Assembly (NCBI RefSeq): GCF_000238075.1
Contig: NZ_JH414507.1
Span: forward strand, 1 to 64,000
Reading direction: 5' to 3'
DNA length: 64,000 nucleotides
DNA from: Oribacterium asaccharolyticum ACB7
Lineage (GTDB): Bacteria > Bacillota > Clostridia > Lachnospirales > Lachnospiraceae
Below are positions 50,621-59,350 of this stretch, in pieces (position 1 is the first letter of the stretch; the number at the start of each line of letters is the position of its first letter). Both the position numbers and the translations under genes were made by a program. Below the pieces are notes generated by a model. That model had not been told where the DNA came from, did not search any database, and worked only from the letters and a program-made list of their open reading frames with translations.

Positions 50621-51574
50621 ATGCCTATTGTTATTTTTTTGATTGTTTTATTTCTTATTTTTCTTTCTACCATTCGCATCGTGCCTGAAGCCTGTGCCAT
50701 GGTCGTTGAGCGTCTCGGAAGCTTTCATTCCGTGTGGAGACCGGGCGTACATATTCTCATCCCCTTCATGGACAGAATTGCCAAGCGCATCAATTTAAAA
50801 GAGCAGGTAGCTGACTTCCCGCCCCAACCCGTTATCACAAAGGATAATGTAACCATGCGAATCGACTCCGTCGTTTTCTTTGTGATTACCGATCCGAAAC
50901 TCTATGCCTACGGTGTGGAGAACCCTATTGCGGCTATCGAGAACTTAACCGCTACTACCCTTCGTAACATCATCGGTTCCATGGACTTGGATACCACTTT
51001 GACTTCCCGTGACGAAATCAATACCCAGATGCGTTCGCTTTTGGACGTAGCTACCGATCCTTGGGGAATTAAGGTAAACCGTGTGGAGTTGAAGAACATT
51101 CTTCCTCCCGATGCGATTCGCGAAGCCATGGAGAAGCAGATGAAGGCGGAGCGCGAAAAGAGAGAATCCATTACGCTTGCAGAAGCAAAGAAGCAGTCCG
51201 CTGTCCTTACTGCAGAGGGTAATAAACAAGCTGCTATCTTGAATGCGGAAGCCGATAAGCAGAAAACCATTCTTGCCGCGGAAGCGCAGAAGGAAAAAGA
51301 AATCCGTGAGGCAGAGGGTCGTGCACAAGCTATTTTGGATGTACAAAGAGCGGAAGCGGAAGGAATCCGCCTGCTGAAGGAAGCCGGTGCAGATGATGCC
51401 GTACTTCGCATCCGCAGCTTAGAAACCTTTGCCAAGGTATCGGAAGGAAAGGCTACCAAGATTATTATTCCTTCCGACATCCAGAATATGGCAGGTTTGT
51501 TAAACAGTTTAAAAGAAAGTCTTGTTTCCCCCTCTACTGTGCATCCGACAGAAAACGGAAATGAGGAAGCATGA
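50621..51574 (+). CDS. SPFH/stomatin-family membrane protein (QmcA-like)
   Basis: A 317-residue protein. One N-terminal transmembrane helix (about 3-20), then the SPFH (band 7) domain: ACAMVVERLGSFHSVWRPGVH, KEQVADFPPQPVITKDNV, VFFVITDPKLYAYGV. A long alanine/glutamate-rich coiled coil (about 170-260, AEAKKQSAVLTAEGNKQAA) follows, the usual oligomerisation region. QmcA/stomatin proteins organise membrane microdomains and modulate proteases. The stop overlaps the next start (ATGA). Confidence 0.92.
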   Translation: MPIVIFLIVLFLIFLSTIRIVPEACAMVVERLGSFHSVWRPGVHILIPFMDRIAKRINLKEQVADFPPQPVITKDNVTMRIDSVVFFVITDPKLYAYGVENPIAAIENLTATTLRNIIGSMDLDTTLTSRDEINTQMRSLLDVATDPWGIKVNRVELKNILPPDAIREAMEKQMKAEREKRESITLAEAKKQSAVLTAEGNKQAAILNAEADKQKTILAAEAQKEKEIREAEGRAQAILDVQRAEAEGIRLLKEAGADDAVLRIRSLETFAKVSEGKATKIIIPSDIQNMAGLLNSLKESLVSPSTVHPTENGNEEA

Positions 51575-52491
51575 TTAAAATTATCTTTTTTGACATTGAC
51601 GGCACGCTCCGTCCCTTTGAAACCGGCGTTGTCCCGGAATCCACCAAACTGGCCATTGAAAAGGCAAGAGCTGCAGGGATTTACTGTGCGATTGCAACAG
51701 GCAGACATTGGGTGGAAATTCATAATGAAGGCCTGGTAGACGGAATGTATTTTGATGCCTTTGTCACTCTTGACGGCGGCTACAGTTATATTTTAAAGGA
51801 AGATAAAGCGAAGGCGCATTTTGCCGTAAATCCCGGAAAAAAGCCTAAGGAATATCAATTCCTGATGGATGTTCCGGATGAGGAGCTTCCTTATTTTGAC
51901 CCCAAGTACGGGGAGGTCCTTCTAAAGGAGTCCATCCCTTCTTCCATGGTGAACCGGCTTCTGCAGTTTTTAGAGAAAGATCCTTTTCCGGTTCTCTTTT
52001 TAGAGGAGAGACGCCTATATGCCAACTTTGTAAATGAAGATCTCCTCCGCACGCTGGCCTATGTTCACACCGGCCTTCCCCCTCTTCTTCCTCTTTCAGA
52101 GGCAACAAAAAACGAGCAGCTTATGCTGATTCCCATTTTGCGCGCAAATCAGGTGCCGGAGATAGAAAAAACTCTTCCGGACTGTCATCTGATACGCTGG
52201 TCTGACGGAATGTCCTTTGACATCGCCAAAAAAGGCGTTTCCAAGATTCACGGAATTCAGAAAATCATAGAACGCTTGGGAATTTCCATGGAAGAGGTTG
52301 CCGCAATCGGTGACGGCTGGAACGATGTCGAAATGCTGGATTCCGTTGGCCTGGGAATTGCCATGGGGAATGCCAAGCCGGAGACAAAGGCGGTTGCGAA
52401 TCACATTACGGACCATATTTTGGAAGAGGGACTTCCGAAGGCTGTTGACTACATTTTGGATTTAAACGAGATGTCTCAGGCTTCGCCTTAG
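51571..52491 (+). CDS. Cof-type HAD-family phosphatase
   Basis: A 306-residue haloacid-dehalogenase phosphatase. Motif I FFDIDGTLRPF (nucleophile Asp 8), motif II IATGRH, cap region typical of the Cof/IIB group, motif III KGVSKIHGI with Lys, motif IV GDGWNDVEML. Usually dephosphorylates sugar phosphates or pyridoxal phosphate. Its final residues (SQASP) are encoded by the first copy of a 36-bp tandem repeat, so the C-terminus may have been extended by it. Overlaps the SPFH gene by 4 bp. Confidence 0.93.
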   Translation: MIKIIFFDIDGTLRPFETGVVPESTKLAIEKARAAGIYCAIATGRHWVEIHNEGLVDGMYFDAFVTLDGGYSYILKEDKAKAHFAVNPGKKPKEYQFLMDVPDEELPYFDPKYGEVLLKESIPSSMVNRLLQFLEKDPFPVLFLEERRLYANFVNEDLLRTLAYVHTGLPPLLPLSEATKNEQLMLIPILRANQVPEIEKTLPDCHLIRWSDGMSFDIAKKGVSKIHGIQKIIERLGISMEEVAAIGDGWNDVEMLDSVGLGIAMGNAKPETKAVANHITDHILEEGLPKAVDYILDLNEMSQASP

Positions 52492-52548
52492 CCACTCGTT
52501 ATGAACAAGAGGTCTTAGGCTCCGCCTGCCCCATTTGTTAAGGATTAG
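52474..52548 (+). repeat. Imperfect 36-bp tandem repeat at the end of the HAD gene
   Basis: Copy 1 at 52474-52509 (TCTCAGGCTTCGCC...ACTCGTTATGAACAAG) and copy 2 at 52513-52548 (TCTTAGGCTCCGCC...ATTTGTTAAGGATTAG) agree at about 25 of 36 positions. The ACTCGTTATGAA part resembles the right arm of the dispersed palindrome (copy A). Confidence 0.65.
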
Positions 52549-52579
52549 AGCTGGATACTTTTAAGGAGAGGATCGCTTT

Positions 52580-53284
52580 ATGCAGAAAGAAGTTGAACTG
52601 GTAAGGGAAAAGATTCGTCTTGCCTGTGACCGGGCTGGTAGAGATTCGGAGACGGTTTTACTTCTCGGCGTATCCAAGACCAAGCCTTATTCCGCACTAC
52701 AAGAAGCCTACTCTTACGGTATTCACGATTTCGGAGAGAATAAAGTGCAGGAAATCCGGCAGAAATATGAAATGATGCTGGAGGACAGTCTAATGAAGGA
52801 CTGTCCCCCCCGCTTTCATATGATTGGTACCCTTCAAAAAAATAAAGTGAAATATCTTCCCGGAAAAGTTGTCCTGATTCATTCCGTAGATTCTCTTCCT
52901 CTTTCTCTCGAAATTGAAAAAGAATACGCGAAAAAGGAAACTACCGCGAAAATTCTTTTGGAAGTTAACGTTGCAAAGGAAGAAAGCAAATCCGGCTTTT
53001 CTTTGGAAGAACTCGAAGCTGTTGTTACCGAGCTTGCAAAGCTTCCTCACGTTCTGGTCTGCGGTCTGATGACCGTCGCTCCCTTTACAGAGGATGCTGA
53101 AGAAAATCGCCCTGTCTTCCGGGCTCTTCGTGAGGCTCTGCTTTCTTTACAAAAAAAATTCCCCGCCCTTCCCTTAACGGAGTTATCCATGGGAATGAGC
53201 GGAGATTATGAAGTCGCCGTAGAAGAAGGTGCGACAATTGTTCGAGTAGGTTCTTTTATCTTTGGGGAAAGAGTCTATCTTTAA
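52580..53284 (+). CDS. YggS/PROSC-family PLP-binding protein
   Basis: A 234-residue cytosolic protein that holds and releases pyridoxal phosphate. The PLP lysine is K33 in LLLGVSKTKP, followed by FGENKVQEI; MIGTLQKNKVKY, HSVDSLPLSLEIEKEY, LLEVNVAKEESKSGF, MTVAPF and LSMGMSGDYEVAVEEGATIVR are all family motifs. Length is normal. The stop overlaps the convergent HD gene by 4 bp. Confidence 0.95.
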   Translation: MQKEVELVREKIRLACDRAGRDSETVLLLGVSKTKPYSALQEAYSYGIHDFGENKVQEIRQKYEMMLEDSLMKDCPPRFHMIGTLQKNKVKYLPGKVVLIHSVDSLPLSLEIEKEYAKKETTAKILLEVNVAKEESKSGFSLEELEAVVTELAKLPHVLVCGLMTVAPFTEDAEENRPVFRALREALLSLQKKFPALPLTELSMGMSGDYEVAVEEGATIVRVGSFIFGERVYL

Positions 53285-53826
53285 GAAAAACTGAGCTTGG
53301 TTCTCAGATAATGTGCAACTCTTTTTTGCACCACTGTGATACGATACCGCAAACGGGCAAAGGCAATCACGATATTTTGCAGGGATTCCTGCAATGCCAC
53401 CGTCTTATCCGAAAGGGTTAAGAGGTATGCAATTCTACTGTTCGGCAATCTGGTAGACAGTGGAAACATGTGGGTGAGAATCGCTCTTTTCTCCACATGA
53501 TTCAGATAAAAATTCTGCTTTTCCGAATTCTCTACGGCATCTTCTCCGTGATAGAAGCAGTACCATCTTCCGTCATGACTTGTGCCGTCATCCTTATGAT
53601 AATCAATCATACAAAAATCATGCAGCAATCCGATTTTTCCGGCACTATCCGCATCCATATGCCACTTTTTTGCCAATTTGTAAGCCATTAAAGCAACTCT
53701 TACACTGTGTGCATAGGTATTGGTGCTACCGTGTCTGGGTACGTTCTTCAGCTTTTTATATTCCTCATTTTCAAGAATATATCTGAATTTTCTTAAGAAC
53801 TCCAACTGTTCCCTTTTTACGCGCAT
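53281..53826 (-). CDS. HD-domain hydrolase
   Basis: A 181-residue metal-dependent phosphohydrolase of the HD superfamily: YAHSVRVALMAYKLAKKW gives the first His, and GLLHDFCMIDYHKDD has the HD pair. HGEDAVENSE and AILTHMFPLS carry further metal ligands. The size and pattern resemble YfbR/YqeK-type nucleotidases. The substrate is unknown. ATG after GAGGAGAAAT. Confidence 0.88.
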   Translation of the reverse strand: MRVKREQLEFLRKFRYILENEEYKKLKNVPRHGSTNTYAHSVRVALMAYKLAKKWHMDADSAGKIGLLHDFCMIDYHKDDGTSHDGRWYCFYHGEDAVENSEKQNFYLNHVEKRAILTHMFPLSTRLPNSRIAYLLTLSDKTVALQESLQNIVIAFARLRYRITVVQKRVAHYLRTKLSFS

Positions 53827-54041
53827 CGGGTATTTCTCCTCATAAGTCTACACAAAATTATACGAATCTAACATCGACGTTAACTCGTATATAATAAGGT
53901 CATCTCAACGTAAAATGCAATATTTTTTATAGAATCTTAAACTTCTTTCCGACTTTACATGCTTCTGAAAAAGCTGTATCATTTTTCTGCCTTAATCTTT
54001 ATTTTGTGGAACACGCTTTACTATAGATTTGGAAAAATACA

Positions 54042-55643
54042 ATGGATGAAAAAGAACCGGAAAAAGAAATAGAAAAAAAAGAGGATGGCGGCAATGCTAA
54101 GCCAAAGAAGTTCGGAACTTGGAAAATCTTCCTGACCGGCCTTGTTTTTTTATTTGCACTGCTTTCTTTTACGCTGTACTTTTCTTTGCAGTTTTTACTG
54201 GGAAACTGGAATGAGCTTACGGTAGACGAGATTTTATACCATATCAAATCCCCGATGGGAGGAGCCGGACCGCATTTGGTTCAGCTCTTCCTTTTGTCTG
54301 TCCTGCTCCCCGCCGTAGCCCTCTTTCTACTCTTGCTTTTTATCTATCTTTTTTCAAAGCGCAGGTTTCTCCCCCTATACTTTTCTATCGGCTTTTTTGT
54401 TTTTGTCCTCACGATTTGCAATGCCTGGGACAGCATTTCCCTCGGAAGCTATATCCTTTCCCAGATACAATCTTCTTCTTTTATCGAAGACCATTATGTG
54501 GATCCTAAGGGGCTTTCTCTCCATTTTCCCGAGAAAAAGAGAAACCTGATTTATATCTATATGGAATCCACGGAGCTCACCTTTATGGACAAAGCCCATG
54601 GCGGAGCTTTTCCCGAAAATCTTCTACCGGAGCTTTGTGCGCTCGGAAAGGAAGGGGAAGATTTTTCCGCAGAGGGAGAGATTCGAAATGGTGGAATTGC
54701 CATGCCGGGTGCCACCTGGACGATGGGTGCCATGTTTGCACAAAGCACCGGGCTGCCCTTAAAGATTTCCATTGAGCAGAACTCTATGGACAGTCAGGAG
54801 CATTTCTTTCCTTCCGTCACCGCACTGGGCGATATTCTGGAGGAAGAAGGCTATACCCAAAAATTTCTTTTAGGTTCGGTAGGCTATTTTGGCGGTCGAG
54901 AGCTTTTTATGAAAGACCACGGAAATGTAGCTGTGGAAGATTTCAGTTATTGGAAGCGAAAAAATAAATTTCCCAGAGATTATTGGGTAAACTGGGGCTT
55001 CGAAGATGAAAAGCTTTTTACCTATGCAAAGGAAGAATTGCTGAATCTGGCAAAGAACGACAGACCCTTCAACCTTACCCTGCTCACCGTAGACACCCAT
55101 TTTCCGGACGGCTATGTTTGCAGGCTCTGTAAAAATACTTATCCTGATAACCAGTATGCAAATGTTTTCAACTGTACGTCCCGTCAGGTCAATGACTTTG
55201 TCAGCTGGATTAAGGAACAGGATTTTTATGAAAATACGAGCATTGTGATTTCAGGCGATCATCCTACCATGGACCGGGATTTTTGCAATGACGTAGATTC
55301 GTCTTATCAGAGAAAAGTCTACACCTGCTATTTAAATGCCGCTACCTCCGTAAAAGAAAAAAAACACAGAGAATACAGTACCTTTGACGACTTCCCCACA
55401 ACGCTGGCTGCTCTCGGCGTCGAAATTCCCGGAGATCGCCTTGGCCTCGGGACAAATCTTTTTTCCGGTCTCCCCACCCTTACGGAGGAATTCGGAAAAA
55501 AGGCCGAAAAAAAAGAGCTCGAAAAGCGCTCCGACTTTATGATTCGCCTCGGCGGGATAGATAAAAACTCCGCCTTTAAGCAAAAGGAAGAAAAAGAGCA
55601 GAAGAAGAAAGAGCAAAAAAAGGAAGAACGAAAAAAGAGTTAA
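54042..55643 (+). CDS. LTA-synthase-like phosphoglycerol transferase / sulfatase-fold protein
   Basis: A 533-residue protein: a short charged N-terminus, three or four transmembrane helices (about 28-50, 85-110, 115-137), then an extracellular sulfatase-fold domain. The metal Glu lies in LIYIYMESTELTFM, the nucleophile is probably Thr in MPGATWTMGAMFA (about 225), and LTVDTHFPDGYVC and VISGDHPTMDRD give the remaining metal ligands. Resembles LtaS and MdoB. It probably transfers phosphoglycerol to a teichoic acid or glycan. The C-terminus is a lysine/glutamate-rich tail of about 30 residues, unusual for the family. Ribosome site is weak. Confidence 0.87.
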   Translation: MDEKEPEKEIEKKEDGGNAKPKKFGTWKIFLTGLVFLFALLSFTLYFSLQFLLGNWNELTVDEILYHIKSPMGGAGPHLVQLFLLSVLLPAVALFLLLLFIYLFSKRRFLPLYFSIGFFVFVLTICNAWDSISLGSYILSQIQSSSFIEDHYVDPKGLSLHFPEKKRNLIYIYMESTELTFMDKAHGGAFPENLLPELCALGKEGEDFSAEGEIRNGGIAMPGATWTMGAMFAQSTGLPLKISIEQNSMDSQEHFFPSVTALGDILEEEGYTQKFLLGSVGYFGGRELFMKDHGNVAVEDFSYWKRKNKFPRDYWVNWGFEDEKLFTYAKEELLNLAKNDRPFNLTLLTVDTHFPDGYVCRLCKNTYPDNQYANVFNCTSRQVNDFVSWIKEQDFYENTSIVISGDHPTMDRDFCNDVDSSYQRKVYTCYLNAATSVKEKKHREYSTFDDFPTTLAALGVEIPGDRLGLGTNLFSGLPTLTEEFGKKAEKKELEKRSDFMIRLGGIDKNSAFKQKEEKEQKKKEQKKEERKKS

Positions 55644-55652
55644 ACGAGACTT

Positions 55653-57404
55653 TTATACTTTCATTCCCGCCTTGTCTCGCTGCTCTCTATATCTGCACTT
55701 ATCCTTGTACATCCTTTTATCCGCTTTTCGAATCACATAATCCGCGCTGATAAATTCCTTTTCCGCCAGGTGTTCCTCCGCAGCAAGCTCGCTGTAGCCT
55801 GCTACGCCGATGGAAAGACTCACCGGGAACGGTACTTTCTCCCTCTCCTTTATCGCTTCCAGATCTTCACGAATCTGTTTTGCCACATTGACAACAAGAT
55901 GTTCCGGAAAAATGACAGCCAAAAATTCATCTCCACCGCTTCTGCCGCAGAAGCCGTTCGCGTTATCCACCGCACCCTTTATGGCATTAGAAACCATTTT
56001 AATCAGTTGGTCTCCACAGTCATGTCCGAAATGATCATTGGTATATTTTAAATCGTTGATGTCCATAAAAATCACGGCATACCCGGTAGCACGTTGACTG
56101 TCCAGAAGATCTATTTTTCTCTGCAGGAACTGACGATTTCCCATTCCGCTCAAATTGTCCGTGAAAGCCAATACTCTTAAGTGCTCATCCTCCATAGCTT
56201 TCTGCATTACCATGATAAGCTTGAAAGAAAAGGCCGTGATAAACACGAAAATCATCACTAAAATCATGACCTTCGAATAGTGTATTTTTACAAAGAGCTG
56301 CATAAAACGCGGCCATCTCTCACTTACTCTTGCAGACAAAATCAGGCGAACCTGTTCCATGATTCCCAGTAAGGCCACAAAAATAAGTCCGAAGCCCAAG
56401 ATGCGGTCGGAATTATTTTTCACCATTCTGCCGGGGAACATGAGGCTCAGAACCGTGGAGAGCAACATCACGATTTGGACTCCCTGCGCTATCCGTAAAT
56501 GCCAAACATAGGTATAGCCTGTAGGCAGGAAATAGAGAAATAAGGTCAGTACAAAAAAGGAAAAGAGAATTCCTCCCGAAATCTTCAAGAATCGTCTAAC
56601 CCGAGGACGTTCCGTTTCGTGACTGGCATATAGCGGAGCCGCCGAAAGTAATAAGTACATCCCGATATATTCGGATACGGCATTCAGGTCTTCACAATCC
56701 GTAAGCATATACATCATGCCCGAATTTCCGAGATGCCAGAGGGTAATGGCAAAAATCATGGTCGTCAGCCAAAATCCTTCTCTTGCATAGTGATGTCTAA
56801 GAGAAAAGACCGCAAAAGCAACCATGGCGATAAAGGTGGCAATCAATGTCATCACAAAGATTGCATAAGAAGTCTCCAGTCCGATAATGGAGAAAAACAG
56901 AGCATCCCGCTCACTCATCAAAACGGGTTCATCAAAGTTGTTTTCCATAAAACGAATTTTTGGCGTGATTTCCACCCGAATTTCCTCTCCGAAGGCTTCT
57001 TCCGGCACCGGAATAGCAACCCTGATATGCCCAATCATATGACGTTTCAGGTTTGTTCCATAAGAAGCCAGTAATTGATCCTTATAATAGGCCTTTATCT
57101 CACTATTATAGAAAAAGAAGTTAATGGACTGATGTTCTTTTTTCCAGCTTTTTTCCAAAGGAATCCGTATCGTTATCCGGTCCTTTTCGGAAGAAAAGTT
57201 AAAGAAGTGGCTGTCAAAGCGGTCCACTGTGCCGTCCTCATGCTGGACCTCCACGCACATCTTATTGAGAATCCTGTACTCGTCCGCGGGAATTTTTCCC
57301 CATACACTTAAAAAGAGGCGCAAGATAAGTATCCCTGCCAAAACAGAGAAAAATAAGAGGAAAAATGTTTTATTTTCATTATATAGCGAACGTATCCCCC
57401 TCAT
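55653..57404 (-). CDS. Membrane diguanylate cyclase with extracellular and 7TM-type sensor (copy 1)
   Basis: A 583-residue protein. First transmembrane helix about 12-32, then an extracellular beta-rich domain (VQHEDGTVDRFDSHFFNF...), six to seven helices (about 180-390), and a C-terminal GGDEF domain with intact active site GRSGGDEFLAVIF and NDLKYTNDHFGHDCGDQ. It makes the second messenger cyclic di-GMP in response to an unknown signal. The layout matches 7TMR-DISM receptors. The start at 57404 has AAGGAG; a longer frame extension to 57581 lacks one. A tandem paralogue lies just upstream. Confidence 0.92.
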   Translation of the reverse strand: MRGIRSLYNENKTFFLLFFSVLAGILILRLFLSVWGKIPADEYRILNKMCVEVQHEDGTVDRFDSHFFNFSSEKDRITIRIPLEKSWKKEHQSINFFFYNSEIKAYYKDQLLASYGTNLKRHMIGHIRVAIPVPEEAFGEEIRVEITPKIRFMENNFDEPVLMSERDALFFSIIGLETSYAIFVMTLIATFIAMVAFAVFSLRHHYAREGFWLTTMIFAITLWHLGNSGMMYMLTDCEDLNAVSEYIGMYLLLSAAPLYASHETERPRVRRFLKISGGILFSFFVLTLFLYFLPTGYTYVWHLRIAQGVQIVMLLSTVLSLMFPGRMVKNNSDRILGFGLIFVALLGIMEQVRLILSARVSERWPRFMQLFVKIHYSKVMILVMIFVFITAFSFKLIMVMQKAMEDEHLRVLAFTDNLSGMGNRQFLQRKIDLLDSQRATGYAVIFMDINDLKYTNDHFGHDCGDQLIKMVSNAIKGAVDNANGFCGRSGGDEFLAVIFPEHLVVNVAKQIREDLEAIKEREKVPFPVSLSIGVAGYSELAAEEHLAEKEFISADYVIRKADKRMYKDKCRYREQRDKAGMKV

Positions 57405-57501
57405 TGCTACTCCTTGCTTTTTCAGATTTTTTTTAAAACCTCCCCTTTCGCTTTTACCACTCTTAATATCGCCTAATATTTTTGTAATATAATCTCTATT
57501 C

Positions 57502-59238
57502 TTAAGAAACAAGCGGATGTTTCTTTTTATGAACACACTTATCTTCATACATACGAGCATCCGCCTTCCGAATGACATCACTGCTACTAATCATCTCCAA
57601 ACCGGAAAAGCGACGTTCTTCCTCTACTTCCCTATAATTTGCTATACCAAGAGAAAGGCTAACCGGGAATACCGGCTTTTCCTCCTCTTTTGTTTTCTGC
57701 AGATTCGCGTTTATCTGCTTTGCTACCTCTGTCGCCTTATTCGCCGGAATCAGCACAGAAAGAAACTCATCTCCACCGTTTCTTCCATAAAAGCCACTCA
57801 TATTATCCATTGCTTTCTTAATAGAAGAAGAAACCATTCTAATCAGATGATCGCCTTCCTCATGTCCAAAATGATCATTGGTATACTTTAAGTCATTAAT
57901 ATCCATAAAAATCACGGCATAATCTCTATTCCGACTCTTATCCAAAATATCCAGTTTTCTTTGCAGATATTGTCGATTTCCCATGGCGCTGAGATTATCC
58001 GTGTAAGCGAGTATTTTGAGATTCTTTTCTTCCAAAGTTTTCTGCACAACATTGCTTACCTTGAAGGCGTAGGAAGAGAGGAAGGTCAATACCAGCATAT
58101 ATAAGAGCCACCTGGAAAAAGGAGCTGCCGCAAACCACCGCAAAATAGGCGGAAAGTCCTCTGTAATCTTTGTTGCACAAATAATTCTGATTTGTTCCAA
58201 GATTCCAAAAAGCGACACAAAAATCAATCCGTATTGCATAATGTATTCTGCCATGTTCGCTGCTTTTTTTCCGGGAAAGAGAAGGCTTAGCAAAGCGGAA
58301 AATACCATAACAATCTGGATTCCCTGCGCAATCCGCAGATATTTTACAAAAGTATAGCCTGTCGGAAGTAAATATAAAATGAGACAAAGTGCAAATACTC
58401 CGGAAAGGAGCTTTCCCATAAAGCGCAGATATTTTTTTACAAACGGGCGAACAGTTTCATAACTGGCAAAAAGAGGGGCACTGAAGAAGAGCATATACAT
58501 CCCGATGTATTCCACAATCGCATTAAAGTCCTCATTGGCGTTCACGGCATAAATCATCCCTGTATTTCCCATGTACCAGGCTATAATGGAGTTAATTAAA
58601 ATCATCATCCAAAATCCTTCTTTGGCGTAGTCCTGTAAGAAATATTGGCACGCCAAAAAAGCAATCGCAAAAAACGTTCCAATCAGAACCATATAGAAAA
58701 AGGAGAAAGACGTTTCCTTCCCTAAAACCGGGAAAAACAAAGCATTCTGAATTGGCATTAAAACCGGAAAATGGAAGGTGTCCTCCATAAAATCCATTGT
58801 GGGCTGAATTTCCACCCGAATTTCATCTCCATAGGCTTCCATCGGTACCGGAATAAGAATTTTCAGATGTCCTATCATATGCCTTTTAACATCTTCTCCA
58901 TAGGATACCAGAAGCTTGTCCTTGTAATAAGCCTTCACCACACTGGCATAGAAGAAAAAGTTAATAGACTGATTCTCCTTTTTTAATTTTTCGTCCAAAG
59001 GAAGGTGCATCGTGATTTTATCGTTCTTGGATTGAAAATTAAACATGTTGCTGTCAAAGCTATCCACTGTTCCGTCTTCATGTTTCACATCCACCTTCAT
59101 TTCGGATAAGCGGGTATAGCTGTTATTTTCCCCCCCATTCATACTGAAGGTTGCATACAATAAGAAAAAGGCCACGAAAAATACAACGAAGACCGGAATG
59201 ACTCCCTTATTTATTTTTAATAAAATCCTGTTTTTCAC
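57502..59238 (-). CDS. Membrane diguanylate cyclase with extracellular and 7TM-type sensor (copy 2)
   Basis: A 578-residue paralogue of copy 1 across its full length: VKHEDGTVDSFDSNMFNF versus VQHEDGTVDRFDSHFFNF, KRHMIGH in both, and GGDEF domain with GRNGGDEFLSVL and DINDLKYTNDHFGHEEGD. The catalytic motif is intact, so it too should make cyclic di-GMP. Six to seven transmembrane helices follow the extracellular domain. The start is GTG at 59238, with a weak GGTGG site. Divergent ligand loops suggest that the two copies sense different signals (inference). Confidence 0.91.
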   Translation of the reverse strand: MKNRILLKINKGVIPVFVVFFVAFFLLYATFSMNGGENNSYTRLSEMKVDVKHEDGTVDSFDSNMFNFQSKNDKITMHLPLDEKLKKENQSINFFFYASVVKAYYKDKLLVSYGEDVKRHMIGHLKILIPVPMEAYGDEIRVEIQPTMDFMEDTFHFPVLMPIQNALFFPVLGKETSFSFFYMVLIGTFFAIAFLACQYFLQDYAKEGFWMMILINSIIAWYMGNTGMIYAVNANEDFNAIVEYIGMYMLFFSAPLFASYETVRPFVKKYLRFMGKLLSGVFALCLILYLLPTGYTFVKYLRIAQGIQIVMVFSALLSLLFPGKKAANMAEYIMQYGLIFVSLFGILEQIRIICATKITEDFPPILRWFAAAPFSRWLLYMLVLTFLSSYAFKVSNVVQKTLEEKNLKILAYTDNLSAMGNRQYLQRKLDILDKSRNRDYAVIFMDINDLKYTNDHFGHEEGDHLIRMVSSSIKKAMDNMSGFYGRNGGDEFLSVLIPANKATEVAKQINANLQKTKEEEKPVFPVSLSLGIANYREVEEERRFSGLEMISSSDVIRKADARMYEDKCVHKKKHPLVS

Positions 59239-59350
59239 TTAAACCACCATAAATTCATGAATTGTCCGGATAGAAGGAGCTCTTTTCTCCCCCTATATTG
59301 CATCCGCATTCCATCTATATCGGCTGAAAAGAGCAGGGAAATAAACGCGA

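Noticed and set aside
59278..59340. Terminator after malQ
   Set aside because: GCTCTTTTC and GAAAAGAGC are inverted but the loop is about 40 bases and no T-run follows on the minus strand.
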